Origin: Haloflavibacter putidus
GTDB taxonomy: Bacteria; Bacteroidota; Bacteroidia; Flavobacteriales; Flavobacteriaceae
Length of the DNA: 64,000 nucleotides
Assembly: GCF_006546625.1 (NCBI RefSeq)
Contig: NZ_VIAR01000001.1
Span: forward strand, 310,001-374,000
Direction: 5' to 3'
Position numbers and translations under genes: made by a program. Position 1 is the first letter of the stretch. Every line of letters begins with the position of its first letter. This document shows, in pieces, positions 8,570 through 18,082 of the stretch. The notes beneath the pieces were generated by a model. That model was given only the letters and a program-made list of their open reading frames with translations, did not search any database and was not told where the DNA came from.

Positions 8570-9668
8570 AGCAACCGAAACTGTTTTGGAAATTGACTTA
8601 AAAGCGCTAGAACACAACTACCGTTATTTACGCAGCAAGCTAAGTCCAAAAACCAAAATGATGGGCGTGGTAAAAGCTTTTGCTTACGGTAGCGATGCCG
8701 CAGCAATAGCCAAGAAATTAGAAAATTTAGGAATAGATTTTTTTGCGGTTGCTTACACCAAAGAAGGCGTAGATTTGCGAAAAAATGGCGTTACAAAACC
8801 CATATTGGTTTTGCATCCGCAATCCGGTAATTTCAATTTAATTGTAGAACATTGCCTAACGCCCGCCATTTACAGCAAATATGTTTTAGAACATTTTATA
8901 GCTTTCGCGGAAGAAAAACAACAACAAAATTATCCTATTCACCTTAAACTAAACACCGGTTTTAATCGGTTGGGTTTTGCTTATGACGATATAAATTATG
9001 TAAATGAGGCGCTTAAAAAAACCAAAAGCATAAAAGTAGAAGGTATTTATTCGCATTTTGCTGCCAGCGAAGATTTGAATGAGCGTTCTTTTAGTATGGG
9101 ACAATTAGAGCAATATCTCAACCTTAGCGCCGAAATTTTAAAAGAACTGCCATACAAACCTTTACAACATTTGTGCAATACTTCGGGAATTTTGAATTAT
9201 CCTGAAGCACATTTTGATATGGTACGCACCGGTATTGGTCTATACGGTTTTGGCAACGCGCCAGAGCAAGACGAAAAATTACAACCCGTTGCCACTTTAA
9301 AAAGCATTATTTCGCAAATTCACGCTATTAAAAAAGGAGAAAGCGTTGGTTATAACCGGCAATTTATTGCAGAAAAAGCTACCAAAAGCGCCACTTTGCC
9401 ATTAGGCCACGCCGATGGGATAAACCGAATTTACGGCAAAGAAAAAACCAATGTGTTGGTAAACGGAAAGTTAGCGCCCATAATTGGCAATGTTTGTATG
9501 GATATGTTGATGATAGATGTAACTAACATAGATTGCCAAGAAGGCGATGAAGTTATTCTTTTTGGAAAAGAAAAAAGCGCCGAAGACTTTGCCAACAAAG
9601 CCGGTACCATTTCGTACGAATTGATTACTTCTATCTCGCAACGTGTAAAGCGGAAAATTATAGAATAG
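8562..9668 (+). CDS. alr: alanine racemase
   Basis: A 368 aa PLP enzyme interconverting L- and D-alanine for peptidoglycan. The PLP lysine is Lys38 in [12 protein letters not shown]; the usual VVKANAYG here has Phe in place of Asn, as in a subset of Bacteroidota. The PLP-phosphate motif RTGIGLYGF and the catalytic Tyr in SVGYNRQF (about 264) are present, as is [10 protein letters not shown] in the C-terminal domain. Its ATG lies inside the end of tdk, so the two are translationally coupled. A strong terminator follows. Confidence 0.92.
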   Translation: MSKATETVLEIDLKALEHNYRYLRSKLSPKTKMMGVVKAFAYGSDAAAIAKKLENLGIDFFAVAYTKEGVDLRKNGVTKPILVLHPQSGNFNLIVEHCLTPAIYSKYVLEHFIAFAEEKQQQNYPIHLKLNTGFNRLGFAYDDINYVNEALKKTKSIKVEGIYSHFAASEDLNERSFSMGQLEQYLNLSAEILKELPYKPLQHLCNTSGILNYPEAHFDMVRTGIGLYGFGNAPEQDEKLQPVATLKSIISQIHAIKKGESVGYNRQFIAEKATKSATLPLGHADGINRIYGKEKTNVLVNGKLAPIIGNVCMDMLMIDVTNIDCQEGDEVILFGKEKSAEDFANKAGTISYELITSISQRVKRKIIE

Positions 9669-9701
9669 TAGTAACCGCTACACTATTCATTTTTTAACCA
9701 A

Positions 9702-9732
9702 ACCCCCGGAATTTTTTTCGGGGGTCTTTTTT
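9702..9732. terminator. intrinsic terminator between alr and the DUF6705 block
   Basis: ACCCCCG and CGGGGGT form a strong GC stem around an A/T loop, followed by a T-run on the plus strand. It ends alr and may also work for the minus-strand gene that stops at 9747. Confidence 0.8.
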
Positions 9733-9746
9733 ATTTAATTGGATAA

Positions 9747-10355
9747 TTATTGCTTGGTTAGAATTATATCATTTGGTAAACCAATACCCTCTTCTGGTAA
9801 TGCAGGTTTCCCATTAACACTTATAAATTCTTTCTCCCTTAATTTCCAGTGAGCTTCTGTCGCAGTAAAATTACCATTAGGTAGGGTTAAAGGATTGATT
9901 AACTCAAAACTACCACCTAAGCTTTTATGTTTTACCACATCGCCCACTTGCATTCTAAGAGTTTTAAAGTTATTATAAGGACTTGTAATGATTTTGGCGT
10001 AATTAGCAAATGTAGAAATATCATTTACATCGAAACTAGTGGTAAAATTTAAGTTATTGGCAACTTCAATTCCGTTTTCAATATATCGATAACCACCTAG
10101 AATAAAATCCTCGTAATAACTACTGGCACCGTTACCATTATCCATAAGTTTTTTAACAAAAACAACGGTAAATTCGTCACTTCCATTTGTCCATTGCCAA
10201 GTCCCTACAAAAGCATTCAGCTTTCCATCGGTATCTTTTACGTAAGCGCCATCAGGAATATTTAATCTATTTACATTACTAAGGGAAATCGTTTGGGCTT
10301 TACAATTAAAAGCTATAAGCGTTAATAAAAATACTAATGTTATTATATTTTTCAT
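9747..10355 (-). CDS. DUF6705 family secreted protein, copy 1
   Basis: A 202 aa exported protein. The N-terminus MKNIITLVFLLTLIAFNCKA is a signal sequence with Cys in a lipobox-like position, so it is probably a lipoprotein. The next part holds the family core: DGAYVKDTDGKLNAFVGTW, then a strand pair with VVFVKKL. It ends NDIILTKQ, an ending shared by its two neighbours. I recognise this as DUF6705, found in multicopy sets in flavobacteria with no known function. It is the last gene of the tandem set and has its own leader behind the previous copy's terminator. Confidence 0.75.
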   Translation of the reverse strand: MKNIITLVFLLTLIAFNCKAQTISLSNVNRLNIPDGAYVKDTDGKLNAFVGTWQWTNGSDEFTVVFVKKLMDNGNGASSYYEDFILGGYRYIENGIEVANNLNFTTSFDVNDISTFANYAKIITSPYNNFKTLRMQVGDVVKHKSLGGSFELINPLTLPNGNFTATEAHWKLREKEFISVNGKPALPEEGIGLPNDIILTKQ

Positions 10356-10370
10356 CTCTTTAAAAGTACA

Positions 10371-10396
10371 AAAACCCGCAACATAAAGCGGGTTTT
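10371..10396 (-). terminator. terminator between DUF6705 copies 2 and 1
   Basis: AAAACCCGC / GCGGGTTTT stem with loop AACATAAA. The same hairpin and the flanking leader bases recur at 11074-11100, showing a duplicated intergenic block. Confidence 0.75.
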
Positions 10397-10411
10397 GTTT
10401 TAGGATTAAAA

Positions 10412-11059
10412 TTATTGTTTGGTTAATATAAATGTTGTATCCAATGGTAAGCTATACTTGTCAAAAGTGGGGTTAGGGTCATTTATATTATAAGAAGGGT
10501 TTCCTCTTAAAGTTGCTTCTGCCTCAAGCTTTTCTACCCCGTTTTCAATATAGTGTTTGAAATATATAGTAGTATAGGCACCTGATATATCTACATTGGG
10601 TTCTCGTAGAATCAATCTTACTTGAACATCGCCAGGATTACAGCCTATACAGATCCCGCTTACATTAGGATTATATTTTTGAATACCATTTCCAGCAAGA
10701 TAATGCTCAAACGGGTTGTTATAAGTATTGGATAAAAAATTTAGCGTGTTTACTTTTTCTATTCCATTCTCTACATATTTATACTCCCCAATTAGTAAAT
10801 CTTCATAATAGTGATGAGTGCTTATGGGACTTTCGTAATGATACATTTCTTTTTTTTGTAATACCACTTTAAATGCAGTATTTCCATTAGTATATTGCCA
10901 CGTACCTTCAAACCGATTTAGATCGTTGAAGGTGTCTTTATAATACGTACCCTCTGTATTGCCATAATCTACATTACTATAAAGTGGTGAAACTGGTGTC
11001 TGTGCTTTGCAGGCTATGCATAAAATTGTGAAAAATAATAGTGTTGTTATTGTTTTCAT
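10412..11059 (-). CDS. DUF6705 family secreted protein, copy 2
   Basis: A 215 aa lipoprotein-like product beginning MKTITTLLFFTILCIACKA (lipobox IACK). The core GTYYKDTFNDLNRFEGTW closely parallels copy 1 and the copy at 52.9 kb, including a following VVLQKKEM strand. A CIGCNPGDVQVRL segment has two Cys that match DQILVCEDCAPN in the distant copy, suggesting a disulfide or metal site in this subgroup that copy 1 lacks. It ends DTTFILTKQ. No function is known; the repeated acquisition suggests a variable surface role. Confidence 0.75.
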   Translation of the reverse strand: MKTITTLLFFTILCIACKAQTPVSPLYSNVDYGNTEGTYYKDTFNDLNRFEGTWQYTNGNTAFKVVLQKKEMYHYESPISTHHYYEDLLIGEYKYVENGIEKVNTLNFLSNTYNNPFEHYLAGNGIQKYNPNVSGICIGCNPGDVQVRLILREPNVDISGAYTTIYFKHYIENGVEKLEAEATLRGNPSYNINDPNPTFDKYSLPLDTTFILTKQ

Positions 11060-11073
11060 CTCTTTAAAAGTAC

Positions 11074-11100
11074 AAAAACCCGCAACATAAAGCGGGTTTT
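11074..11100 (-). terminator. terminator between DUF6705 copies 3 and 2
   Basis: Same hairpin as at 10371-10396, in a nearly identical block that also includes the following gene's leader (TACTTTTAAAGAG before the ATG when read on the minus strand). Confidence 0.75.
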
Positions 11101-11118
11101 TTGGGTTTGTAGGTTATA

Positions 11119-11718
11119 TTATTGTTTGGTTAGAATTATATCAGTAGGGATATTAAACTCTGTTGGTTGATCTGTACCATACATACCTTGAGGTAAAGTT
11201 ACGTTCCACTCCATCTTTTTTGGTGAGGTGTTTGGTATAATAGTTAGTTTCAAATTTCCTCTAACCCCTGTTATATAATTAGGGTCATAAGGCACACTAT
11301 TATCATATATATATCCTTCGAAATTAATACCATTGTGACTTTCTCCACTAATAACTGGGAACCAGTCTGATGTAGACTGCCCTATTTTTTTCTGAGAGGT
11401 ATAGATAGTACTTTCTTGGCTCAAGTTATCTAACTCTACCAATTCAAAATGCCCCTTTATTTTGTCCCAATAAAATGAGGTACGGTTACCATTTTCATTT
11501 TCAACTTGTTCTTCTTTCCAGAGAGTAATTCTAAATATTTTATTTTCATTTTGCCACTCCCAAATTCCTATAAATGGCAGAAAATTATTGTTTAAATCTT
11601 TAAAATACTTTCCTGCATTGTCACCATCGTTAAAAGTTGAGACATCTACAATTTCTTGCGCTTTACAAGAAGTTAGGATACTGAATAAAACTATTATAGT
11701 TGTTATTATATTTTTCAT
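11119..11718 (-). CDS. DUF6705 family secreted protein, copy 3
   Basis: A 199 aa lipoprotein-like product with N-terminus MKNIITTIIVLFSILTSCKA (lipobox LTSC). The core DNAGKYFKDLNNNFLPFIG then WEWQNENKIFRITL matches the tandem neighbours, and the C-terminus is PTDIILTKQ. The middle part is the most divergent of the three. It follows the JAMM-like lipoprotein gene by 12 bases with no terminator, so those two are probably cotranscribed. Confidence 0.72.
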   Translation of the reverse strand: MKNIITTIIVLFSILTSCKAQEIVDVSTFNDGDNAGKYFKDLNNNFLPFIGIWEWQNENKIFRITLWKEEQVENENGNRTSFYWDKIKGHFELVELDNLSQESTIYTSQKKIGQSTSDWFPVISGESHNGINFEGYIYDNSVPYDPNYITGVRGNLKLTIIPNTSPKKMEWNVTLPQGMYGTDQPTEFNIPTDIILTKQ

Positions 11719-11730
11719 TTTGTTACTTTT

Positions 11731-13292
11731 TTATTGATTACATTCTGTTGGGGTTATTGTAGTGTTATCCGATTCTAATGTGAGTTTTTGAAAATTATTA
11801 AATGTAACATCTACATTGAAAATCTCGACTCCGGCATCGTTATCTTTCAACATCTGTAAAAAAGCTTTTTGAACAGCCTCATTATTATTGTTATTTTTTT
11901 TAATTACTGCGTTTTTTGCTTCATAATATTTTTCATATATAGCATTAGTTTTTAGCATTTTAGACACATCCACCTGGGCACCCACACTGCTACTTGGTTG
12001 ATATAGAAAGTCAGTTAATTTTGAGACATCTTCAATGGTCAATGCGTACCGCGTACCTTTAGCCGTAATAAGAAAAGCTACAAACTTATTAGTTTCTATT
12101 TTACCATTTTCAGCGGCTCGAGCTATCAAGGCTAAATCATCCCAAGAGAATACAGAATATGTACCGCTAGCATCATGAGTATGAGCAAAAGATATATAAG
12201 CATATTCGGGATTGTTGCTAAAAATAATTTTACCACTTTCGCCTTGTGGCATATCTTGTACATGATTAGAAGATTCATCTATAAATATACCATTCTCCAC
12301 CTGTTCTGAAGTTTTAGCCGCAAGAGAAATTAATTCACTTTTATAGCTAGGGAAATCCTCAAATAAATCTGTAATTTTATCACACGGGTCTTTAAGAGTA
12401 TCCCAATTCTCCAACTCCGGTGGGCAGTCCACTTGTGTTTTATAGCATAAAAGCGGGTTGGTAATGGTTGTGTTACCATTGTTATTCGGCCCGCCACCCC
12501 CTGGATTATAAGGATAACTTGGCCCGGAGTTGTTACCTTGTGTAGGGGAATCGTTCGGAAAACTTGGTCCATCACCACTATTGCCAGCACAATTCCCTCC
12601 AATAATATAAGAGGTAAGATAGAGTGGATTATTGCATAATTCCGTTTTCAAGTGAGGAGTGTCGCTACCGTCTCCCCAAGATTCATAGCATATAGTAACT
12701 GTAATTGGGGTACACCCACCAGCATCTATCTTACTGCCCTCATTATATTTTATAGGTATAAAATTAAAATCATACCCAAATGCATATGAGTCGTGTTCTG
12801 GGACAGGTTTAATAGAGCTAGTAGGAAAATACTGTACCACATAAGCCTTGGTGGCAGCCGTATCGGTAACTTCAATAACCAAATTTTCAAAATAATGTGT
12901 TGGATGCTCTGCCCGGCTAATATACATGGTATAAGAAGTGTATTTATCTGTTTTGGCCACTTCAACCACAGAAGAGTCTATGCTAAAGCCATATTGATCT
13001 TCCAAATAACTGCCCCTGGCTTGCAAACTGGTAGCTGCAGCATCAAAATGTTGGCGCAAAGCCGTAAAAGTAGACGTAAATGCAGTGTTGTTTTCTAATT
13101 CTTGATAAGTTTTGGTAGAATATTTTACAGGATAACTGCCGGTTTGTAGTTCTTTCTCTAAAAAATCATCTCTTTCGCAACTTGCCAAAGTGTAAAATAA
13201 AAGTAAGACAACGGGTAAATATCCCGCCCTTGTTAAGTACTTAGGCTTAAGTTTTGTAGGGGGGGGGATTTTCGATTAATAATTTTCATCAT
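11731..13292 (-). CDS. large lipoprotein with JAMM-like motif; 5' end interrupted by a nine-G tract
   Basis: From a TTG at 13188 the frame gives 485 aa starting MASC. This is only half of a signal peptide: the in-frame bases upstream encode YLPVVLLLFYTLASC, a full lipobox. An ATG at 13290-13292 would start MMKIINRKS, but a run of nine G (minus-strand C) at 13259-13267 puts it one base out of frame; seven or ten would restore it. The middle is Gly/Pro/Asn-rich (about 200-245). FAHTHDASGTYSVFSWDDL near 335 fits HxH-x9-SxxD of JAMM metalloproteases. No close family is recognised. It heads the DUF6705 set. Confidence 0.6.
13259..13267. repeat. homopolymeric G(9) tract in lipoprotein 5' coding region
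   Basis: Nine consecutive G in a strongly AT-rich region, between the ATG codons (13287-13292) and the lipobox of the minus-strand lipoprotein gene. Current length leaves the start out of frame, so it is a candidate slipped-strand switch or an assembly error. Confidence 0.85.
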
Positions 13293-13494
13293 AATAATAA
13301 ATTAGTTGGTTAATAATGTGTTAAATATAATCTGTTTTATTAGACAAAACAACATTATTTTATAAATAATCGAATATTTTTACATTTAATAGAGTTTTAC
13401 TGTGATTTTCACTTAGCAGTTTTCAGTCTTAAGACGTTATGTTACTCCTGATAAAAAGTAGACCTATCGAAGCCTGGTAATTAATTTAACTTTC

Positions 13495-13502
13495 TACCTT
13501 TG
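13495..13502 (+). promoter_or_regulatory. -7 box of asd (TACCTTTG)
   Basis: Exact TAnnTTTG match, ending 27 bases before the asd ATG. Confidence 0.6.
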
Positions 13503-13529
13503 CAACCAATAAACCTAGAATAAATAAAA

Positions 13530-14519
13530 ATGAAAGTAGCAGTTGTTGGAGTAACCGGAATGGTAGGACAGGTAATGTTGCAGGTATTGGCAGAACGCGA
13601 TTTTCCTGTAACGCAGTTAATTCCGGTAGCTTCCGAAAAATCGGTGGGGAAAGAAGTTAACTTGAAAAACGAAACCTATAAAGTGGTTAATTTAGAAACT
13701 GCTTTGTCTTTACAACCCGATATTGCTTTATTTTCTGCCGGCGGGAGCATTTCTTTAGAATGGGCACCAAAATTTGCAAAAGCTGGTACGGTGGTAATCG
13801 ATAATTCTTCGGCTTGGCGAATGGATCCTACCAAAAAATTAATCATACCCGAAGTAAACGCCAGTTCACTTTCTGCAAACGATAAAATTATAGCCAACCC
13901 CAATTGTAGCACCATTCAATTGGTAATGACTTTAAAACCGCTGCACGATAAGTATAACATTAAACGAGTGGTGGTTTCTACTTACCAATCTATCACAGGA
14001 ACCGGTGTTAAAGCGGTTTCGCAATTAGAAAACGAGACTGCCGGCAAAAAAGGTCCAATGGCGTATCCTTATCCAATTCATAAAAACGCTTTACCGCATT
14101 GCGATGCTTTTTTAGATAACGATTATACGCGCGAGGAGATGAAACTTACGCACGAAACCAAAAAAATACTCAACGATCAAAAAGTATTGGTTTCTGCTAC
14201 AGCGGTAAGAATTCCGGTGGTTGGCGGCCACAGCGAATCGGTTAACATAGAGTTTGAAAAAGATTTTGAAATGCTAGAACTCAAAAAAACGCTTAAAAAT
14301 TTTCCCGGCATTTTTCTTCAAGACAACCCCACGGTAAACAATTATCCCATGCCAATTTTCGCTGCCGGGAAAGATGATGTTTTTGTAGGAAGAATCCGTA
14401 AAGACGTTTCGCACCCAAAAGCAATAAATTTATGGATTGTAACCGATAACCTCCGTAAAGGCGCAGCAACCAATACGGTGCAAATCGCAGAATATGTAAA
14501 GGCAAATTTCTTGCAATAG
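13530..14519 (+). CDS. asd: aspartate-semialdehyde dehydrogenase
   Basis: A 329 aa NADP-dependent enzyme that makes L-aspartate semialdehyde for lysine, diaminopimelate, threonine and methionine. The Rossmann motif GVTGMVGQ is at residues 7-14, and the catalytic Cys126 lies in ANPNCSTIQ. VRIPVVGGHSESV near residue 230 contains the Arg and His of the active site. Length is typical. It is a single gene with its own promoter and has no link to the accessory lipoprotein block on its left. Confidence 0.94.
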   Translation: MKVAVVGVTGMVGQVMLQVLAERDFPVTQLIPVASEKSVGKEVNLKNETYKVVNLETALSLQPDIALFSAGGSISLEWAPKFAKAGTVVIDNSSAWRMDPTKKLIIPEVNASSLSANDKIIANPNCSTIQLVMTLKPLHDKYNIKRVVVSTYQSITGTGVKAVSQLENETAGKKGPMAYPYPIHKNALPHCDAFLDNDYTREEMKLTHETKKILNDQKVLVSATAVRIPVVGGHSESVNIEFEKDFEMLELKKTLKNFPGIFLQDNPTVNNYPMPIFAAGKDDVFVGRIRKDVSHPKAINLWIVTDNLRKGAATNTVQIAEYVKANFLQ

Positions 14520-14576
14520 CTTTAACTGAATTTGTTAAATATTTTATATTGCATAATTATTAGAAACTAATTTGCT

Positions 14577-14584
14577 TAGTTTTG
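14577..14584 (+). promoter_or_regulatory. -7 box (TAGTTTTG) before the metal-locus operon
   Basis: Exact consensus match ending only four bases before the ATG at 14589. If this is the real promoter, the mRNA would be almost leaderless. Confidence 0.45.
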
Positions 14585-14588
14585 CAAT

Positions 14589-14897
14589 ATGTTGTCAAAA
14601 AAAGTAAAACATAGCATTAGCTTTATTTTTCTATTTGCATTCTTGCTGGTAGAGGTGGCAGATTTGCATGTTTTGGCGCACGACGACGACGATAATAGCA
14701 CGCCTGAAAAATGCGTTTGGTGTCAAATTTCGCATACCCAAGCAGATTTAACGGCAGTTTTGCCATCTGCTTCCGCGGAAATAAGTAGTCCAATTTTTTT
14801 CGAACAAGTCTATTTGCAACCGGTTTATAGCTACGCACTTTCTAACAAATTACCGGTTTGCTCTTTATATAACAAGCCTCCCCCCACAAGTGTATAA
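14589..14897 (+). CDS. small exported protein with Asp cluster and CxxC
   Basis: A 102 aa product. A hydrophobic signal segment (FIFLFAFLLVEVADLHVLA) is followed directly by HDDDDNSTPEKCVWCQISH, a His/Asp cluster and a CVWC pair suited to binding a metal. The last part ends with YNKPPPTSV. It precedes a TonB-dependent receptor and a lipoprotein on the same strand, with a 145-base gap. The order small His/Cys protein then receptor suggests a metal-linked locus, but that is inference. No named family is recognised. Confidence 0.6.
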   Translation: MLSKKVKHSISFIFLFAFLLVEVADLHVLAHDDDDNSTPEKCVWCQISHTQADLTAVLPSASAEISSPIFFEQVYLQPVYSYALSNKLPVCSLYNKPPPTSV

Positions 14898-15042
14898 GTT
14901 TAAACTTTCTAATTTTCAAAGGCTTATTTTACGGTTTTCCCGAAGGTTTCTCTGTATGCAAAAAAAGCACAGAACTTCAGGTTACTTAACAAACTAAAAT
15001 TTGCCGTAAATTATTATTTAACCTATTACACTTTATCTAAAG

Positions 15043-17448
15043 ATGAAATTTATAGTATCTGTCATTATTCTTTTAATGGCAAATTATCCCGCATTCGCAC
15101 AAGAATGTAATTATACCCTTTCGGGGAAATTAACAGATTTCCATAACGGCGATCCGCTTATTTATGCCGAAATTATTTTGCAACCAACCGGAAAGACGAC
15201 CTATTCTAATTTTGATGGCGAATTTTCCATAGAAAATCTTTGTGCCGGCCAGTATGAGATTACGGTAAAACATCCGCAATGCGATACCAAAAGCCTTGAT
15301 TTTTCCTTAACGGAAGACAAACATATTTCCGTAAAGTTAGAACATCATTTAGAAGAACTGGGCGAAGTTCTTTTACAAGGAAAAAAACAATTAGCACTTG
15401 CTAAAACCGGACAGGAAGCCAGTCTAAAAACGGCGGTTTTAGAAAAATATTCTAACGCTAATCTTGGCGATGCGCTTAAAGAAATAAGCGGAGTAAGCAC
15501 TTTATCTACCGGTAATTCTATAGTAAAACCGGTAATTCATGGTTTGCACAGCAGCCGGGTTTTAACCTTTAACAACGGCGTAAAAATGGAAGACCAAGAA
15601 TGGGGCGTAGAACACGCGCCAAACATAGATTTAAATACTGCCGGTTCTGTAAGCGTGATAAAAGGAGCGTCTGCTTTGGCCTACGGCGGCGATGCAGTTG
15701 GCGGCGTGGTGCTTACCAAGCCCAATAAGATTCCGGTAATAGATAGCCTTTACGGAAAAACTATTTTAAGCGCCTCTACCAATGGTCGCGGTGGTACAGT
15801 AACCACAGAGTTGATAAAGGCTTTTGCCAATGGCTGGTATGCAAAAGCTCAAGGAAGCTTTAAGAAATATGGCGATTTTGAAGCGCCAAATTATGTGTTA
15901 TCCAACACCGGCAATCAAGAACAAAACTTTGCCTTAAACTTTGGTTTAAACAAATTTACCAGTGGTTTTGATGCGTATTACAGCTTTTTTTCTACGGAAA
16001 CCGGTATTCTACGCTCAGCGCATATTGGCAATGTAAACGATTTGATAAAAGCCATTAATCAAGAGCAGCCTTTTGTGGTAGACGATTTTACCTATTCTAT
16101 AGATGCGCCAAAACAAGAAGTAAAACACCATTTATTAAAACTAAATTATTTTAAACGTTTTGCAGAATTGGGCAAATTAGAACTGCAATACAGCTACCAA
16201 AAAAACGACAGACAAGAATATGATATTCGGCGTGATGCAGAAGATAAAACTGCGGCGGTAGATTTGGAATTGGAAAGCCATAAAGCTTCGGCTACTTTTA
16301 AGTTTGATGCCGAAAATGATTTTAACCTAAATACCGGACTGGAAGTCGCGGCGCAAAATAATTTTTCCAATCCTTCTACCGGCGTACGACGCCTAATTCC
16401 GGATTATGACAAGCAAGAAATTGGTGTTTTTGCGGTTGCAGATTATAAATTTAAAGAAAATTGGTTGCTGGAAGGCGGTTTACGTTATGATTTTACCCAT
16501 TTAGATGCCAAAAAATTTTATTTAAAATCGCGTTGGGAAGAACGCAATTACGATACAGATTATGCCAATATTATTATTGGCGATTATGGTACGCAATACT
16601 TAACCAACCCGATCTTTGATTACCATAGTTTCTCTTATTCTGCCGGAATTAAATACGAAGTAAACCAGTATAACTTTGCTGTAAATTATGCAAAAGCAAA
16701 TCGCGCGCCCAATCCGGCCGAGTTATTCTCAGATGGTTTACATCATTCTGCAGCCATTATAGAACTGGGCGATTTGCGTTTCGATAAAGAAAATGCGCAT
16801 AAAATAAGTTTAAGCTTAGAAAGAAAAACAGATGCCTTTTCACTTTCGGTAGAGCCTTATTATAATTTTCTCAATAACTTTATCGTTTTACAACCTATTG
16901 GTTTAGAAACCACCATTCGCGGGGCTTTTCCGGTTTGGGAATACCAGCAAACCAAAGCAGAAATGTATGGCGTAGACGTTTCGGCAAACTATAGCATTTC
17001 TTCCAACTTTTTATACCAAACGCGTTTTGCTTCCGTGCACGGAAAAAATAAAAACACCAACACTTATCTAGTAGATATGCCGCCAAGCAACTGGTCTAAT
17101 ACCATAAATTTCACAAAGCCGGAATGGTATAATTTAGACCTTAGTTTAACGGGAGATTGGGTTTTTAAAAAGCAAAATTACCCCGATAATAATTTTTATT
17201 ACGATGTGTTAGAAGATGGCAATTACACGAGTACGTTCGTAGATATAAGCACACCGCCAAACGCGTATTTTTTATTGCATTTTAATGCTTTTACATCTTT
17301 TAAGGCCTTTAAAACCGGCCAGATGCAAGTTAGTTTACTGGTAAATAATTTACTGAATACCAGCTACCGCGATTACCTAAACCGCTTGCGTTATTATGCC
17401 GATAATACCGGTAGGAATTTTACCCTACAACTTAAATTGAATTATTAA
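15043..17448 (+). CDS. TonB-dependent receptor, probably for a metal or small chelate
   Basis: An 801 aa outer membrane receptor. A signal peptide (ending PAFAQ, residue 20) is followed by a carboxypeptidase-regulatory-like domain (GKLTDFHNGDPLIYAEI), then a plug domain with LKEISGVSTLSTGNSIVKP and VIHGLHSSRVLTFNNGVK, then a 22-strand barrel with the terminal strand GRNFTLQLKLNY. The plug wording with HGLHSSR resembles receptors of the ZnuD/FecA-like group. Ligand is not determined. The lipoprotein gene 20 bases downstream is probably its partner. Confidence 0.85.
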   Translation: MKFIVSVIILLMANYPAFAQECNYTLSGKLTDFHNGDPLIYAEIILQPTGKTTYSNFDGEFSIENLCAGQYEITVKHPQCDTKSLDFSLTEDKHISVKLEHHLEELGEVLLQGKKQLALAKTGQEASLKTAVLEKYSNANLGDALKEISGVSTLSTGNSIVKPVIHGLHSSRVLTFNNGVKMEDQEWGVEHAPNIDLNTAGSVSVIKGASALAYGGDAVGGVVLTKPNKIPVIDSLYGKTILSASTNGRGGTVTTELIKAFANGWYAKAQGSFKKYGDFEAPNYVLSNTGNQEQNFALNFGLNKFTSGFDAYYSFFSTETGILRSAHIGNVNDLIKAINQEQPFVVDDFTYSIDAPKQEVKHHLLKLNYFKRFAELGKLELQYSYQKNDRQEYDIRRDAEDKTAAVDLELESHKASATFKFDAENDFNLNTGLEVAAQNNFSNPSTGVRRLIPDYDKQEIGVFAVADYKFKENWLLEGGLRYDFTHLDAKKFYLKSRWEERNYDTDYANIIIGDYGTQYLTNPIFDYHSFSYSAGIKYEVNQYNFAVNYAKANRAPNPAELFSDGLHHSAAIIELGDLRFDKENAHKISLSLERKTDAFSLSVEPYYNFLNNFIVLQPIGLETTIRGAFPVWEYQQTKAEMYGVDVSANYSISSNFLYQTRFASVHGKNKNTNTYLVDMPPSNWSNTINFTKPEWYNLDLSLTGDWVFKKQNYPDNNFYYDVLEDGNYTSTFVDISTPPNAYFLLHFNAFTSFKAFKTGQMQVSLLVNNLLNTSYRDYLNRLRYYADNTGRNFTLQLKLNY

Positions 17449-17467
17449 ACTTTTAAATATACACCTT

Positions 17468-18034
17468 ATGAAAACGATCAAAATTTTAAGCATTTTATTT
17501 ATTAGCGTTTTAAGTTTTAGCGCTTGTTCTAGCGATGACGATTTACCGCAAGTAATCAATGAAGAAGAAGTGATTACAGATGTTAGCTTAGAAATTACCA
17601 ATGCTATGGGAGAGACAACGACTTACACTTTTACAGATCCGCAATATCGGGATGAAACCTATGTTTCGCCAGTAATTTTATTAGAGGAAAACGCTACTTA
17701 TGTGGTAGAAGCCCGTTTCTATAACAAGTCTAACCCTAATAACCCCGAAGATATTACTGTCGAAATTAAGGAAGAAAGGAATGCACATTTTGTAACCTAT
17801 GCTTTTGCCAATGCTACGGTAGATTTAGAAAGAACAGATGGCGCAGATGCTACAGATAGCGATGGTATTCCTATTGGTATATCTACCAAATGGACAACCA
17901 ATAGCGCGACAAGTGGCGATGTAGTAGTGCGTTTAATTCACGAAGCAGAAGTAAAAGACATTACTAACCCTAACGGCTCTGTAGTTGGCGGAGAAACAGA
18001 TGTAGAAGCCATTTTTGACCTAGAAATTGAATAA
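17468..18034 (+). CDS. surface lipoprotein paired with the receptor
   Basis: A 188 aa lipoprotein: signal MKTIKILSILFISVLSF, lipobox FSAC, then SSDDD, which resembles the Bacteroidota lipoprotein surface-export signal (acidic residues after Cys). The mature part is beta-rich with two repeated strands (TDVSLEITNAMGETTTYTF and TYVVEARFYNKSNPNNPED). I recall it as the family annotated as type 1 periplasmic-binding fold superfamily found beside TonB receptors in flavobacteria, but no ligand is known. It starts 20 bases after the receptor, so they form one operon. Confidence 0.7.
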   Translation: MKTIKILSILFISVLSFSACSSDDDLPQVINEEEVITDVSLEITNAMGETTTYTFTDPQYRDETYVSPVILLEENATYVVEARFYNKSNPNNPEDITVEIKEERNAHFVTYAFANATVDLERTDGADATDSDGIPIGISTKWTTNSATSGDVVVRLIHEAEVKDITNPNGSVVGGETDVEAIFDLEIE

Positions 18035-18050
18035 TATCAATTTGGTTGCT

Positions 18051-18058
18051 TATTTTTG
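18051..18058 (+). promoter_or_regulatory. -7 box (TATTTTTG) of the S9 peptidase gene
   Basis: Exact TAnnTTTG match, ending 24 bases before the ATG at 18083. Confidence 0.5.
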
Positions 18059-18082
18059 AAAGCTTATTAAAACAGCTCAACT

